A stretch of 64,000 nt of DNA, from positions 95,543-159,542 of the forward strand of contig JAFSMO010000034.1 in NCBI GenBank assembly GCA_017447865.1. Direction: 5' to 3'. Below are positions 54,639 through 63,787 of this stretch, in pieces (position 1 is the first letter of the stretch; each line of letters opens with the position of its first letter). A program made the translations under genes and the position numbers. This DNA is from Thermoguttaceae bacterium. GTDB lineage: Bacteria; Planctomycetota; Planctomycetia; Pirellulales; Thermoguttaceae. The notes under the pieces are model-generated. The model was given only the letters and a program-made list of their open reading frames with translations. It searched no databases and was not told where the DNA came from.

Positions 54639-55316
54639 ATGCAAAACCCTAACTACTCAAAGATCCTGGATCAAATTTCCTCCGCCGCCCTGGCAAGCGG
54701 CCGCAAACCCAAAGACGTAAAGCTGATCGCCGTGACGAAATACTTTTCCGGCACGCGCGAGCTGGAAGACCTTTACGAGAGCGGCTGCCGCGACTTCGCC
54801 GAGAATCGCCTCCCGGTTTTTCAGCCCAAATTTGAAGCGCTCAAAGACCTTCAGCAAACGCCCGCCACGGCTTTTCGGTGGCATTTTATCGGGCCGCTGC
54901 AGAAGAACAAAGCGCGCAAGATCCTCCAGATGGCCGACGTGATCCACTCGGGCGAGAGTCTGGCGCTTTTGCAGGCGTTGGACCGCATCAGCGCGGAGCT
55001 GAACCTCCGCCGGCGCGTCCTGATCGAAATTAATATCGGCGGCGAGGAGAACAAGCACGGCTTTTCCCGCGATGAATTTCTGGCGGCGTACCCGACGATC
55101 CAGGCGTTTACCCATCTGGAGCTTGCGGGTTTCATGGGCATGACCTCGCTCGACGCGGACGAAGCCGCCGCGCACCGCCAGTTTGCGTTTCTGCGTGAGA
55201 TCCGGGACGAGTTCCTCCCCGGCGGCGAGCTTTCGATGGGGATGAGCCACGATTTTCCGATCGCGATCGCCGAAGGCGCGACGATGGTCCGCATCGGCAC
55301 CGCGTTGTTCGAGTAA
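54639..55316 (+). CDS. YggS/PLPBP family pyridoxal phosphate homeostasis protein
   Basis: 225 residues. LIAVTKYF carries the PLP lysine Lys34; ENRLPVFQPK, WHFIGPLQKNKA, VLIEINIGGEENKHGF, GFMGMTS and LSMGMSHDF follow as in the single-domain PLP-barrel proteins (YggS, PROSC) that buffer free PLP and affect amino acid metabolism. The family consensus NYVQE is ENRLPVF here. Length is normal. It has no clear ribosome binding site; the start lies 24 bases after the PEP-CTERM stop. A strong terminator follows. Confidence 0.92.
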   Translation: MQNPNYSKILDQISSAALASGRKPKDVKLIAVTKYFSGTRELEDLYESGCRDFAENRLPVFQPKFEALKDLQQTPATAFRWHFIGPLQKNKARKILQMADVIHSGESLALLQALDRISAELNLRRRVLIEINIGGEENKHGFSRDEFLAAYPTIQAFTHLELAGFMGMTSLDADEAAAHRQFAFLREIRDEFLPGGELSMGMSHDFPIAIAEGATMVRIGTALFE

Positions 55317-55342
55317 GCGTTTCTTCCGGGCTGAGAAAAAAG

Positions 55343-55374
55343 AACGGCGGAGCCACCTCCGCCGTTTGTTTTTT
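55343..55374 (+). terminator. Intrinsic terminator after yggS
   Basis: AACGGCGGA (55343-55351) pairs with TCCGCCGTT (55358-55366), then TGTTTTTT. Perfect nine-base stem. Confidence 0.9.
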
Positions 55375-55424
55375 AATGCCGAAATTTCCTGATCAAAACG
55401 AGCTCTTCGACGCGTTCCTGAATC

Positions 55425-58058
55425 CTAATAGATCTTCGCTCTGATCCTCTCGGACTTGTCCCGGGCCTCCTGAGCCTGGCGTTTTTTGCCCGCCCCGTCG
55501 AAAACCTGCGCAAGGGTCAGGTAGTAATTCACCTGGTTTTTCGGCTCCAAGTCATTTTCAATCAGAAAATCCATATCGGCTTTCGCGTCACGCCAGAATT
55601 TCAGGCGGACTTCCACCTGCGCCCGGTTGTGGCGGACGGCAAAATTCTGAGGGGTCATTTCAAGGCAGTGATTGTAGTCGTCCAGGGCCTTTTCATTTTC
55701 ACCCAACTCGAAGTAAATATTCCCACGCTCTTCGTATACGTCCCAGCGTTCCGGCTGGAGTTTCAGGAAAGCCGTCAGGTACTCAACGGCCGTGGTGGGC
55801 TTTTCTTCTTTCACCAGGAGACCGAGTTGAAGCTGGGCCTCCGGATTGTCCGCGTCCAGTTCAAGTACCTTCTGGAAATTCACGTAAGCCGCCTGCTTTT
55901 TCGAGAACACGTCACGGAGCTGGATCCCCTGGTACAGAAGGGCCGAAATATTGTTCGGGTCGAGCGAAAGCGCCTTTTCGAAATCTTTCTTGGAAAAGTC
56001 GTACGCCTTTTCGAAAACCGTCGGGTTCTTCATGTACACAAAACCACGGTTGGCGTAAGATTCCGGGTCCTCCGAATGATTTTCGACCAGTTGATTGGCG
56101 ATTTCCATCGCATGGCGGGCAGGGATCGCGTCGTGAACGATGCCGGCCAGAATCGCCAGCGCGGTCAGTTTCTGACGCAGGATTTCCGTATCGTTCGGGT
56201 CCTCCTTCAGAATATAATCGCACCACTCAATGGCGCTCTTGAAATTCTGTGCTTCGATCGCGTCACGAATACATTCCTGAACGATTTCTCTGGAAGGCTC
56301 CCGCGACATTTGAATCGTACGGATTTTCGTCGCGGTCACATCCCGACCCAAATCAGAACAAAGGTCCGCGTACACGTCGAGATCTTCGTCACTCAAATCT
56401 TCCGGGGGCAAATGCTGGAAGTATTGGAACGCCTCCTCCAGATTTTTCGCTTTTACCGCTTCATGAGCCTTTTCCAGAATTTCCTCGGGGGTCATTTTCG
56501 CGATCGGATCCTCCGGTTCCTCAGGCTCGGGCTCCGCTTCCTCCGTTTTTTCCGAACTGGCGGATTCCTCTTTCACTTCCGGATTCCCAGCCTGTTTTTC
56601 CTCGGGCTTCACTTCCGGATTCCCGGCCGGTTTCTCTTCCGGCGTGGTTTCCGCTTCCGGTTTCTCCTCCGATTTTACGTCCGGGGTCGATTCTTCTTTT
56701 GTTTCCGGTTTCGTCAGGGCCTCCTCAACGGTTCCCGGCTCTGGAGCAGGTTTTTCTGAGGCTTTTTCCGTTCCAGAGGTTTTCCCTTTACCCGCCTCCA
56801 TTTCAGAACGCTCACGCCCGTACGGGTAAGTGTCCATTTGGTTCAACTGCCGGGAGAACAGCGAGTTTTCATCGATTGGCTGAAGAGGGGCGGCCGGCTG
56901 ATTCTGCTGGTTCACCTGCTGATTAAGCTGCGCGATTTGTTTCTGTTCACGGCTCAGCATGAGAAAGATTCCAAGGATCAAAATCAGAACCAGAACCGCA
57001 CTGCCGCCGAGGATCCACGGAATCAGATTCGCGGTACGCTCGACTTTGTTTTTTTGATCTTCCGCGGCCTGAACTTCGGCCTGGGACATGACGTCCTGCG
57101 TCAGTTTTTGGTCTTCCAGCGCACGAATGAATTCCTCGCAGCTATCGAATCTCATCTTCCGGTTTTTGGAAAGCGCCCGCTGAAGCGCGAAATTCACGTA
57201 ATCCGGCACGCCAATGATCGGTTCCGGGCTTTTGTTCAGGATCTGGAACCCGAGCAGCTGCATGTTCGCGCCGGTGAAGGGCAAATGCCCCGCCAGAAGC
57301 TCATAAACCACGACCGCCAGCGAGAATTGGTCGGAGCGCGCATCCTGAAATTCCCCGCTCCACTGCTCCGGCGACATGTAGGGCAAAGTCCCCGACGTGT
57401 CGAACTGCTGCGCCATGCCCCGGCCCGCGATCGACGAGCGCATTTCCATCACCAGCCCAAAGTCGATGAGCTGCACGCCGTCGCTTTCGTCGTTGCTCAC
57501 CAGAATATTCTGGGGTTTCACGTCGCGGTGAAGTACCTGCTTGGAGTGCGAATAATCCAGCGCCTGCGCAATCGGCAGAAGCAGACGAACGACCTCCGAA
57601 ACGGGGAATTCATTGTTCGCCCGCATGTACTGGGCGTAATATTCCTGAAGCATCATTCCGTCGATGTACTTCATCACGATGATGGTTCCGGCCTTCGGGT
57701 CGTTCTTCATCGCGTACATCGGGCAGATGTGCTGGTGCTGAAGACTGTGGATTTTATGGAACATGGACTGAATCCGGGCCATTTCCTCCTGAACGTTCGG
57801 AACGTTCGGAGCCAACGTCTTGATCACAACGGTGCGCAGGATCTCGCCCTCGTAAACTTCGTCGGCCTTCCAGACTTCCCCCATGCCGCCGCGCCCCAGC
57901 CGGGCCCGCAGGATATACGTATCGCATAAAATGTCCCCAACGGAAAGAACCTCCTCGGGCATACTCATCCCCGAGCCGGATTGGGGGCTGGTCCCGCTTC
58001 CAAAAACGACCGTTTCAAATTCTTCGTGGACTTTTTCGTTTGGATTTTCGTTTGACAT
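55425..58058 (-). CDS. Membrane-anchored Ser/Thr protein kinase with TPR C-terminus
   Basis: 877 residues from the ATG at 58056-58058 (AGGAG eight bases upstream). Hanks-type kinase: glycine loop LGRGGMGEV (54-62), Lys80, HRDVKPQN (177-184), DFG (199-201), MSPEQ (228-232). One membrane span at about 345-369 (IPWILGGSAVLVLILILGIF) is followed by a Glu/Pro/Lys-rich stretch with repeated EEKPAGNPEVK-like units (about 430-530), then TPR-like helices to the end (LDPNNISALLYQGIQL, LELDADNPEAQLQLG, YFELGENEKALDDY). The kinase is cytoplasmic and the TPR part presumably outside the membrane, a layout common in planctomycetes. Target unknown. Confidence 0.92.
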   Translation of the reverse strand: MSNENPNEKVHEEFETVVFGSGTSPQSGSGMSMPEEVLSVGDILCDTYILRARLGRGGMGEVWKADEVYEGEILRTVVIKTLAPNVPNVQEEMARIQSMFHKIHSLQHQHICPMYAMKNDPKAGTIIVMKYIDGMMLQEYYAQYMRANNEFPVSEVVRLLLPIAQALDYSHSKQVLHRDVKPQNILVSNDESDGVQLIDFGLVMEMRSSIAGRGMAQQFDTSGTLPYMSPEQWSGEFQDARSDQFSLAVVVYELLAGHLPFTGANMQLLGFQILNKSPEPIIGVPDYVNFALQRALSKNRKMRFDSCEEFIRALEDQKLTQDVMSQAEVQAAEDQKNKVERTANLIPWILGGSAVLVLILILGIFLMLSREQKQIAQLNQQVNQQNQPAAPLQPIDENSLFSRQLNQMDTYPYGRERSEMEAGKGKTSGTEKASEKPAPEPGTVEEALTKPETKEESTPDVKSEEKPEAETTPEEKPAGNPEVKPEEKQAGNPEVKEESASSEKTEEAEPEPEEPEDPIAKMTPEEILEKAHEAVKAKNLEEAFQYFQHLPPEDLSDEDLDVYADLCSDLGRDVTATKIRTIQMSREPSREIVQECIRDAIEAQNFKSAIEWCDYILKEDPNDTEILRQKLTALAILAGIVHDAIPARHAMEIANQLVENHSEDPESYANRGFVYMKNPTVFEKAYDFSKKDFEKALSLDPNNISALLYQGIQLRDVFSKKQAAYVNFQKVLELDADNPEAQLQLGLLVKEEKPTTAVEYLTAFLKLQPERWDVYEERGNIYFELGENEKALDDYNHCLEMTPQNFAVRHNRAQVEVRLKFWRDAKADMDFLIENDLEPKNQVNYYLTLAQVFDGAGKKRQAQEARDKSERIRAKIY

Positions 58059-58211
58059 TTTATGCACTCCTGATTCCATATTTTCCCTCTATTATAGCAA
58101 AATTCGGCAATTTGCACAAGGTTTCATTCCCTGAACTTTTTTTATTTTTTTAAAATTTTTTCTTTTTTTGAAGTTTTTCCCCGTATAATCCTACAATTTT
58201 CACGGCCCCCC

Positions 58212-58240
58212 TCGACAAAACCATTTTTTAGTGTTACAAT
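58212..58240 (+). promoter_or_regulatory. Promoter for ilvD
   Basis: TCGACA (58212-58217), 17-base spacer, TACAAT (58235-58240), leaving a leader of nearly 90 bases before the start codon. The leader has a TTTGC/GCAAA hairpin (58278-58291 region) and later a T-run, an attenuator-like arrangement, but no leader peptide was found. Confidence 0.6.
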
Positions 58241-58334
58241 AGTCGAAAATATTGAGGCCTTCGCGCCTTTGCAGGTGCAAATTCAGCTTTTTTTATAAAG
58301 TTTTTCCATACGACATTTCATCAAGGAATTCAAA

Positions 58335-60158
58335 ATGCGTTCAGACATGATCAAAAAAGGCGACGCCCGCGCCGCCCACCGTGGTTTGCTTCGTGCTACC
58401 GGCGTCAAGGAAGAAGATTTCGGCAAGCCGTTCATCGCGATTTGCTGCAGTTACACCGACATCGTGCCGGGTCACGTCCATTTGAACAAAGTCGCGGAAG
58501 TCGCCAAGGAATGTGTGCGTCAGGCCGGCGGCGTCCCCTTCGTGTTCAACACGATCGCGGTCGATGACGGGATCGCCATGGGCCACGTCGGGATGAAGTA
58601 TTCACTTGCAAGCCGCGAACTGATCGCCGACTGCGTCGAAACGATGGTCAACGCGCACTGCTTCGATGGAATGATCTGCATCCCGAACTGCGACAAAATC
58701 GTGCCGGGCATGCTCATGGCCTCCGTCCGCTGCAACATTCCGACGATTTTCGTCTCCGGCGGTCCGATGGAAGCCGGCAAACGCGACGGAAAAGCGATCG
58801 ACCTGATCGACATTTTCGTCGGTGCCGCCGCCAAGCAGCAGAAACGCATCTCGGACGAGGAACTGCTCGACATTGAGCAGCGCGCCTGCCCGACCTGCGG
58901 GTCCTGCTCCGGAATGTTCACCGCCAACTCGATGAACTGCCTGTGCGAAGCGCTGGGAATGGCCCTTCCGATGAACGGAACGATTCTGGCGACGAGCGCC
59001 GACCGCAAACGCCTCTACGAGAAAGCCGCCGCACGAGTCATCGCGATGGTGAAGGAACAGGAAGAAAAAGGCGCCGCGTTCAAGGGCCTGCCCCGCGACA
59101 TCATCACGGCCGAGTCGATCGATAACGCGATGGTCCTCGACATGGCAATGGGCGGAAGCACCAACACGGTCCTGCACATTCTCGCGATCGCGAACGAAGC
59201 GGGCGTCGATTACGACATCAACCGCATCGACAAACTGTCGCGCAGCACCCCGAACGTCTGCAAGGTTTCGCCGTCCATTCACTACCACATCGAAGACGTG
59301 CACCAGGCCGGCGGCATCCACACGATCCTCGGCACGATCAAGCGCGGCAAGCCGGAACTCCTGCACCTTGACGCGCTGACCGTCACGGGCAAAACCCTCG
59401 GCCAGAACATCGACGAGTGGGACATTCGCTCGCGTGGGACCGTCTGTGCCGAAGCGCTGGAACTCTGCGCCATCGAGCCGGGCAACTGCCGCAATCAGCC
59501 GTGCTTCAGCGTCGAGCGCAAGGCGAAGAACATCGACGAGCTGACGCTGAATTTCGACCCGCAGGACTGCATTCGTGAAGTCGGAAACGCGTACAATCAG
59601 GAAGGCGGCCTCGCGATTCTGTTCGGGAATCTGGCTCCGAAAGGCGCCGTGGTCAAGACCGCGGGCGTCAAGCCGAGCATGATGCAGCACACCGGCCCGG
59701 CCGTGATTTTCGAGAGCGAAAACGATGCGTACGACGGCATCGTCGCGGGCAAAGTCAAGGCTGGCGACGTCGTGGTCGTGCGCAACGAAGGCCCGAAAGG
59801 CGGCCCGGGAATGCAGGAAATGCTCGCTCCCACGACGGCCATCAAGGGCGTGAAGCTCGACGATTCGGTCGCGCTGATCACGGACGGACGTTTCTCTGGC
59901 GGAACGGCTGGCGCCTGCATCGGTCACATCAGCCCGGAAGCCGCGGCTGGCGGTCCGATCGGTTTGCTGAAAGACGGCGACGTGATCACGGTCGATATTC
60001 CGGCCCGCAAGATCTCGGTGGCTCTGAGTGACGAGGAACTGGCCGAGCGCAAAAAGAGCTGGACGAAGCCGGAACCGCGCTTCAAGTCCGGCTGGATGGC
60101 CCGTTACGCGGCTTTGGCGACCAGTGCCGACACCGGCGCGGTCCTGAAGTACGAGTGA
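58335..60158 (+). CDS. ilvD: Dihydroxy-acid dehydratase
   Basis: 607 residues. [61 protein letters not shown] and the distal [12 protein letters not shown] are diagnostic for IlvD/Edd proteins, with the cysteines of the iron-sulfur cluster at CNK-type (PNCDK) and CGSC positions. It converts 2,3-dihydroxy-3-methylbutanoate and its isoleucine homologue to the 2-keto acids in branched-chain amino acid synthesis. The long length and [13 protein letters not shown] support IlvD over Edd. The ATG at 58335 follows AAGGAATT. No other ilv gene lies nearby. Confidence 0.94.
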   Translation: MRSDMIKKGDARAAHRGLLRATGVKEEDFGKPFIAICCSYTDIVPGHVHLNKVAEVAKECVRQAGGVPFVFNTIAVDDGIAMGHVGMKYSLASRELIADCVETMVNAHCFDGMICIPNCDKIVPGMLMASVRCNIPTIFVSGGPMEAGKRDGKAIDLIDIFVGAAAKQQKRISDEELLDIEQRACPTCGSCSGMFTANSMNCLCEALGMALPMNGTILATSADRKRLYEKAAARVIAMVKEQEEKGAAFKGLPRDIITAESIDNAMVLDMAMGGSTNTVLHILAIANEAGVDYDINRIDKLSRSTPNVCKVSPSIHYHIEDVHQAGGIHTILGTIKRGKPELLHLDALTVTGKTLGQNIDEWDIRSRGTVCAEALELCAIEPGNCRNQPCFSVERKAKNIDELTLNFDPQDCIREVGNAYNQEGGLAILFGNLAPKGAVVKTAGVKPSMMQHTGPAVIFESENDAYDGIVAGKVKAGDVVVVRNEGPKGGPGMQEMLAPTTAIKGVKLDDSVALITDGRFSGGTAGACIGHISPEAAAGGPIGLLKDGDVITVDIPARKISVALSDEELAERKKSWTKPEPRFKSGWMARYAALATSADTGAVLKYE

Positions 60159-60165
60159 TTTGAAG

Positions 60166-60338
60166 AAGCCTCCCCTGATGGGGAGACGGTCCGCCGAAGG
60201 TCAGAATTAAGCCTCCCCTGAAAGGGGAGGGGGACCGCCGAAGGCGGTGGAGGGGTTCCAGCCCCGGGGAAAGTCAGTCCCTTGGTCGGAACCCCCCAGT
60301 CTCGCTTCGCTCGCCAGCCCCCCTTTCAGTGGGGCCTT
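60166..60338. repeat. Compound palindromic repeat element
   Basis: Two arms of about 51 bases each (60209-60259 and 60288-60338) are inverted, imperfect copies around a 28-base centre; each begins or ends AAGCCTCCCCTGAAAGGGG-like or its complement. A partial third copy of the left arm (60166-60201) precedes it. The right arm is the same family as 44413-44460. The element fills the gap between ilvD and the DtxR-type gene and ends in GGGGCCTTGATTTTTT, which could help termination. Confidence 0.8.
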
Positions 60339-60382
60339 GATTTTTTGAGTAGTTCGCATTTCTTTTACGAAAGTTAATTCCC

Positions 60383-60892
60383 ATGGAAAACTCCCAAACG
60401 CCTTCTCATCTTTCTGAAAGTCTCGAGGACTACCTGGAAGTCATTTTGCAGATCACTGCCGAGAACGGGGTGGCGTGGCCGCGCGACATCGCGAGGTTGA
60501 TGGCCGTTTCCAACGCGTCCGTCACCGGGGCTTTGCGCGCCCTGGCGGAGCGGGGCCTGATCAACTACGTGCCGTACATGAGCGTCACGCTGACAGCCAA
60601 GGGCGAGGAACACGCCCGGGAAATCACGCGCCGGCACGAAACACTGCGTGGTTTCCTGCGCGACTTTTTGGAGGTCGAGCCGACTTTGGCCGACGAGACC
60701 GCCTGCAAGATGGAGCACATTCTCTCGCCGGAGATCATTCAGAAGTTCGCCCGCCTCGCGTCGTTCGTCCAGTCCATCCCTTGCGGGAACAAGCAGTGGC
60801 TTCATTCGGACCGGAAACCCGACTGCGGCCAATGCGAAATTTGCACTGAAAACGAGTGCCAGGGCAAAGCCTCAAAAACCGCCGGAAACTGA
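60383..60892 (+). CDS. DtxR family metal-dependent regulator with cysteine-rich tail
   Basis: 169 residues. Winged helix LSESLEDYLEVILQI, ARLMAVSNASVTGALRAL; then the dimer/metal part with ACKMEH (Cys108, Glu111, His112), the primary-site pattern of iron-type DtxR/IdeR rather than the Glu of MntR. It lacks the third (SH3-like) domain. Instead the last 40 residues carry five cysteines (134, 148, 151, 154, 159), including CGQCEIC, which suggests another metal or cluster site. It probably represses iron or manganese uptake genes when metal is plentiful. It precedes the phosphatase gene by 63 bases; no operator was identified. Confidence 0.9.
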   Translation: MENSQTPSHLSESLEDYLEVILQITAENGVAWPRDIARLMAVSNASVTGALRALAERGLINYVPYMSVTLTAKGEEHAREITRRHETLRGFLRDFLEVEPTLADETACKMEHILSPEIIQKFARLASFVQSIPCGNKQWLHSDRKPDCGQCEICTENECQGKASKTAGN

Positions 60893-60955
60893 CCCGTGCC
60901 CGGCCCGGATTTTTCCCCTTCAACGCACGTAAAACCGCTTCATTTTCTTCAAGCC

Positions 60956-62533
60956 ATGAAACGAAACTTTCGTCTTTTCCAGTTGATTCTGCTTCTGACG
61001 TTCATTTTCCCGCTGGGCTGCACGAAGACCGCCGCTCCGACTGCCGCGCCGGAGGAAGAGGAGGAATTCGTCACGATCGAGCTCGACGCGCCCAAACCCG
61101 CCACGCTGGCCGATTCGGAGCTGGAAACCTGGCCGGCGAATTCTGAATCTGGGCCGGAAACGACGCCGGCCCTCACGCCGGAACCCGAGCCGAAAGCTGC
61201 GACTCAAACGTTGGCCAAACCCACGCACAAAGCCCCGAAAAACGTGATTCTGATGATCGCCGACGGTGCGGGTTTTGGGGCGTTTTATTCGGCCGCGGAC
61301 TTTCAGACCGGCTCGCCGACCGGCCTTTTTTACCAGCAGGCGCCGTGGGAAATGACGTCCGTCGCGACGTTCCATAAAAAAAGCTTCTACGACCCGGAGC
61401 GCGACTGGGCCGACTTCAAAAACTACTTCGTCCCGTTTTACCAGCGCGAGGCCGGCTTCATTCCGCCCGACTCCGCCTCGACCGGCACGACGCTCAACAC
61501 GGGAGTGAAAACGCGCAACGGCCGCATCGGAATGGGACCGGATGACGAAAAACTCACCACGCTGGCCGAGATTTTCCACCAGGACGGCCGCCGCACGGGC
61601 GCGGTGACGTCGTTCCAGATCGCCAGCGCGACGGTCGCCGCCGTGGCCGGTCACGATCTGGAGCGCAAAAACGGCCAGAAACTTTTCGCCCAGCTTCTTT
61701 TGGGCGGCAATCTGGACGTCCTGATCGGCGCTTCGCACCCCGAGTTCGACGACGACGGGAAACCCCGTTCCCCCGTGTACGGCAAGTACGGACCGGGCGA
61801 GGAACTCTGGGCCCGGATCCGTTCCGGCGACCTCCCCGCCGGCTGGCTTTTCATCGAAAAACGGGCCGATTTCCAGAAATTCGCCGCCCTGACGCCTGAC
61901 GTGGTCCGCGCGGGAGAACTTCCGGAGCGTCTGCTCGGGATCTCGCAGTCGGCCAATTCGTTCCAGTGCCACCGCAGCGCCGGCGCGCCGTTCCTGACCA
62001 CGACGCCAACGCTCCCCGAAGCCTCGCTGGCGGCCCTGAATCTGCTGGCCGTGGACCCGAAAACAGGTAAACGCTCGAAAGGGTTTTACGTCATGATCGA
62101 GGGCGGCTGCGTGGACGTGGCGAACGACGCCCACGACCTGACCCGCTGCATCGAGGAAATGGTCGATTTCAACGCGGCGATCGAGGCGGTCTGCGCGTGG
62201 GTGGAAAAATACTCCTCGTGGGACGAAACCCTCCTGCTCATCACCGCCGACCACGATAACGGCGCGATTTACGGCCCCGAAACCGGCCCCGACGGCGTTC
62301 CGACCACCTCCCCGCTTTACCGTGGCAAGGGCCAGCTCCCGGAAATGAAGTACTACTCCGACGACCACACGAAGCAGCTCGTTCCGCTTTACGCCCGCGG
62401 CCTGGGCGCTGACCGCTTCCGCGAGTTCGTCGTTGGGACCGACGAGCGCATGGGGAAGTTCTGGCTCTACGACGGCCGGTACGTCGATAACACGTCGATT
62501 TTCAAGGTAATTCGCGGCATTTCAGCCCAATAA
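60956..62533 (+). CDS. Alkaline phosphatase, predicted lipoprotein
   Basis: 525 residues from the ATG at 60956; the upstream frame is open but the signal peptide begins here (RLFQLILLLTFIFPLGC, lipobox-like with Cys22). An acidic, Pro-rich linker (about 30-85) precedes the catalytic domain: MIADGAGFG (Asp103), PDSASTGTT with probable nucleophile Ser173, IEGGCVDVANDAHD and LLITADHDNG. This is the PhoA-type fold with two zinc and one magnesium ion, releasing phosphate from monoesters in the periplasm. Thirteen bases separate it from the UbiA-family gene; both may share a transcript with the DtxR-type regulator. Confidence 0.88.
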   Translation: MKRNFRLFQLILLLTFIFPLGCTKTAAPTAAPEEEEEFVTIELDAPKPATLADSELETWPANSESGPETTPALTPEPEPKAATQTLAKPTHKAPKNVILMIADGAGFGAFYSAADFQTGSPTGLFYQQAPWEMTSVATFHKKSFYDPERDWADFKNYFVPFYQREAGFIPPDSASTGTTLNTGVKTRNGRIGMGPDDEKLTTLAEIFHQDGRRTGAVTSFQIASATVAAVAGHDLERKNGQKLFAQLLLGGNLDVLIGASHPEFDDDGKPRSPVYGKYGPGEELWARIRSGDLPAGWLFIEKRADFQKFAALTPDVVRAGELPERLLGISQSANSFQCHRSAGAPFLTTTPTLPEASLAALNLLAVDPKTGKRSKGFYVMIEGGCVDVANDAHDLTRCIEEMVDFNAAIEAVCAWVEKYSSWDETLLLITADHDNGAIYGPETGPDGVPTTSPLYRGKGQLPEMKYYSDDHTKQLVPLYARGLGADRFREFVVGTDERMGKFWLYDGRYVDNTSIFKVIRGISAQ

Positions 62534-62546
62534 GGAAACCCTTTTC

Positions 62547-63527
62547 ATGACCAGGCTTTTCCCGTTCCTCCAGCTCGTGCGTTTTCCAAACGTTTTTGTG
62601 CTCCTCGCGGACATTTTGACCGTGGCGTTTCTTCTGACGTCGCTGGAACTCCTGCCGGCGCAGAACCTGGTCCCGTTCATCGCGGCGGGCGTTGGCGCGG
62701 TCTGCCTCTACTGGGCGGGAATGATCCTGAACGACGCTTTTGACTTTCTGGAAGATTCCGTCCTTCGGCCTGAGCGCCCCCTTCCTTCGGGCAGGATCGC
62801 GCTTCCAACCGCTATAAAAACGGGCTGGGGCCTGCTGGCCGCCGGCTGGGTGCTCTGCTTTTTGGCGGGGATTGGGACCCGGAATCTCACCTCGGCGCTT
62901 TCGGTCATCGGGATCGCAACGGTCCTCCGCGCCTGCATCGTCATGTACGACGCCCGGCTCAAAAACACGCCCATGGGCCCGTTCCTGATGGGGCTTTGCC
63001 GCGGGCTGAATGTCCTGCTCTTTTTGGCGTTCATGGACCCGGAAAAGTTGAACGCCGCGGTGCCGCTTTTCCTTTACCCAATGGCTCTGACGGTTTTCAT
63101 CACGGGCGTGACGTTTTACGCACGGAACGAAACGCAGGACGCGCCGGAAGCGGGGATCCGTCGCCCGGGCGTGGGCATGATGGTTTTCTCAGTCCTTCTT
63201 TTGGTCGGCGGAGTGGCGATTTTGCTCCCGTTCCCGACCCAGTTGAACGCCGCGATTCCGGGAATCGTGCAGCCGCTTTTCATGTTCCAGCCGTGGCGCT
63301 GGCCGACGCTTCTGGGAGTTCTGGCGATCTGGCTGGCCTTCCGGGCGGTGACGGCCTATTTTCAGGATGAGACGGCGGTCCGGCGCGTCGTCAAGCAGGC
63401 ACTTTTCCTGGTTTTCCTCCTCGACGCCGGCTTGACGCTGGTCGTTGCCGGAATCCCGCACGCGATGGTGATTTTGGCCCTCTTCGTCCTGGCGTCCCTG
63501 ATCGGAAGATGGATCTACAGCACCTGA
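62547..63527 (+). CDS. UbiA family prenyltransferase
   Basis: 326 residues, about eight or nine membrane segments. The first Asp-rich motif is MILNDAFDFLEDSVLRPERP then LPSG (NDxxDxxxD), and the second region has YDARLKNTPMGPFLMG. UbiA enzymes join prenyl chains to aromatic or other acceptors in quinone, haem or lipid synthesis. The second motif lacks the full DxxxD pattern. The text MGPFLMGLCRGLNVLLFL recalls EboC-like members, but no other ebo gene is present, so the acceptor is not assigned. AAGGA precedes the ATG. Confidence 0.85.
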   Translation: MTRLFPFLQLVRFPNVFVLLADILTVAFLLTSLELLPAQNLVPFIAAGVGAVCLYWAGMILNDAFDFLEDSVLRPERPLPSGRIALPTAIKTGWGLLAAGWVLCFLAGIGTRNLTSALSVIGIATVLRACIVMYDARLKNTPMGPFLMGLCRGLNVLLFLAFMDPEKLNAAVPLFLYPMALTVFITGVTFYARNETQDAPEAGIRRPGVGMMVFSVLLLVGGVAILLPFPTQLNAAIPGIVQPLFMFQPWRWPTLLGVLAIWLAFRAVTAYFQDETAVRRVVKQALFLVFLLDAGLTLVVAGIPHAMVILALFVLASLIGRWIYST

Positions 63528-63583
63528 CGAGCCCCAAAATCAGGCCTTTCCAAAAAATTGTGGAAATTTTTCCACTACCCCCC

Positions 63584-63611
63584 TTGAAATATTTTTGGAA
63601 CGTGCTAAAAT
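63584..63611 (+). promoter_or_regulatory. Promoter for the 23S rRNA gene
   Basis: TTGAAA (63584-63589), 16-base spacer, TAAAAT (63606-63611). About 175 bases separate it from the rRNA 5' end, a usual distance for a pre-rRNA leader. A GTGGAAATTTTTCCAC dyad lies just upstream (63559-63574). Confidence 0.6.
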
Positions 63612-63787
63612 ACACGTCCACTTGAGTGAAATCAATTCACCAGGTTTATCTTTGGCAAGAAGCAAAACAATTTGGATAAGTGACATCTTAAAAGATTATA
63701 ATTTTTTAAGAGAGCGCGAAGACGAGCATAGAACGTTACACTTTGGTAATTTTTATGGTTTACTGCTGCGAAGCATTAAAATCATGC

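Noticed and set aside
58241..58334. Riboswitch or leader peptide before ilvD
   Set aside because: A short hairpin and T-run are present, but no leader frame with branched-chain codons and no known riboswitch core could be seen.
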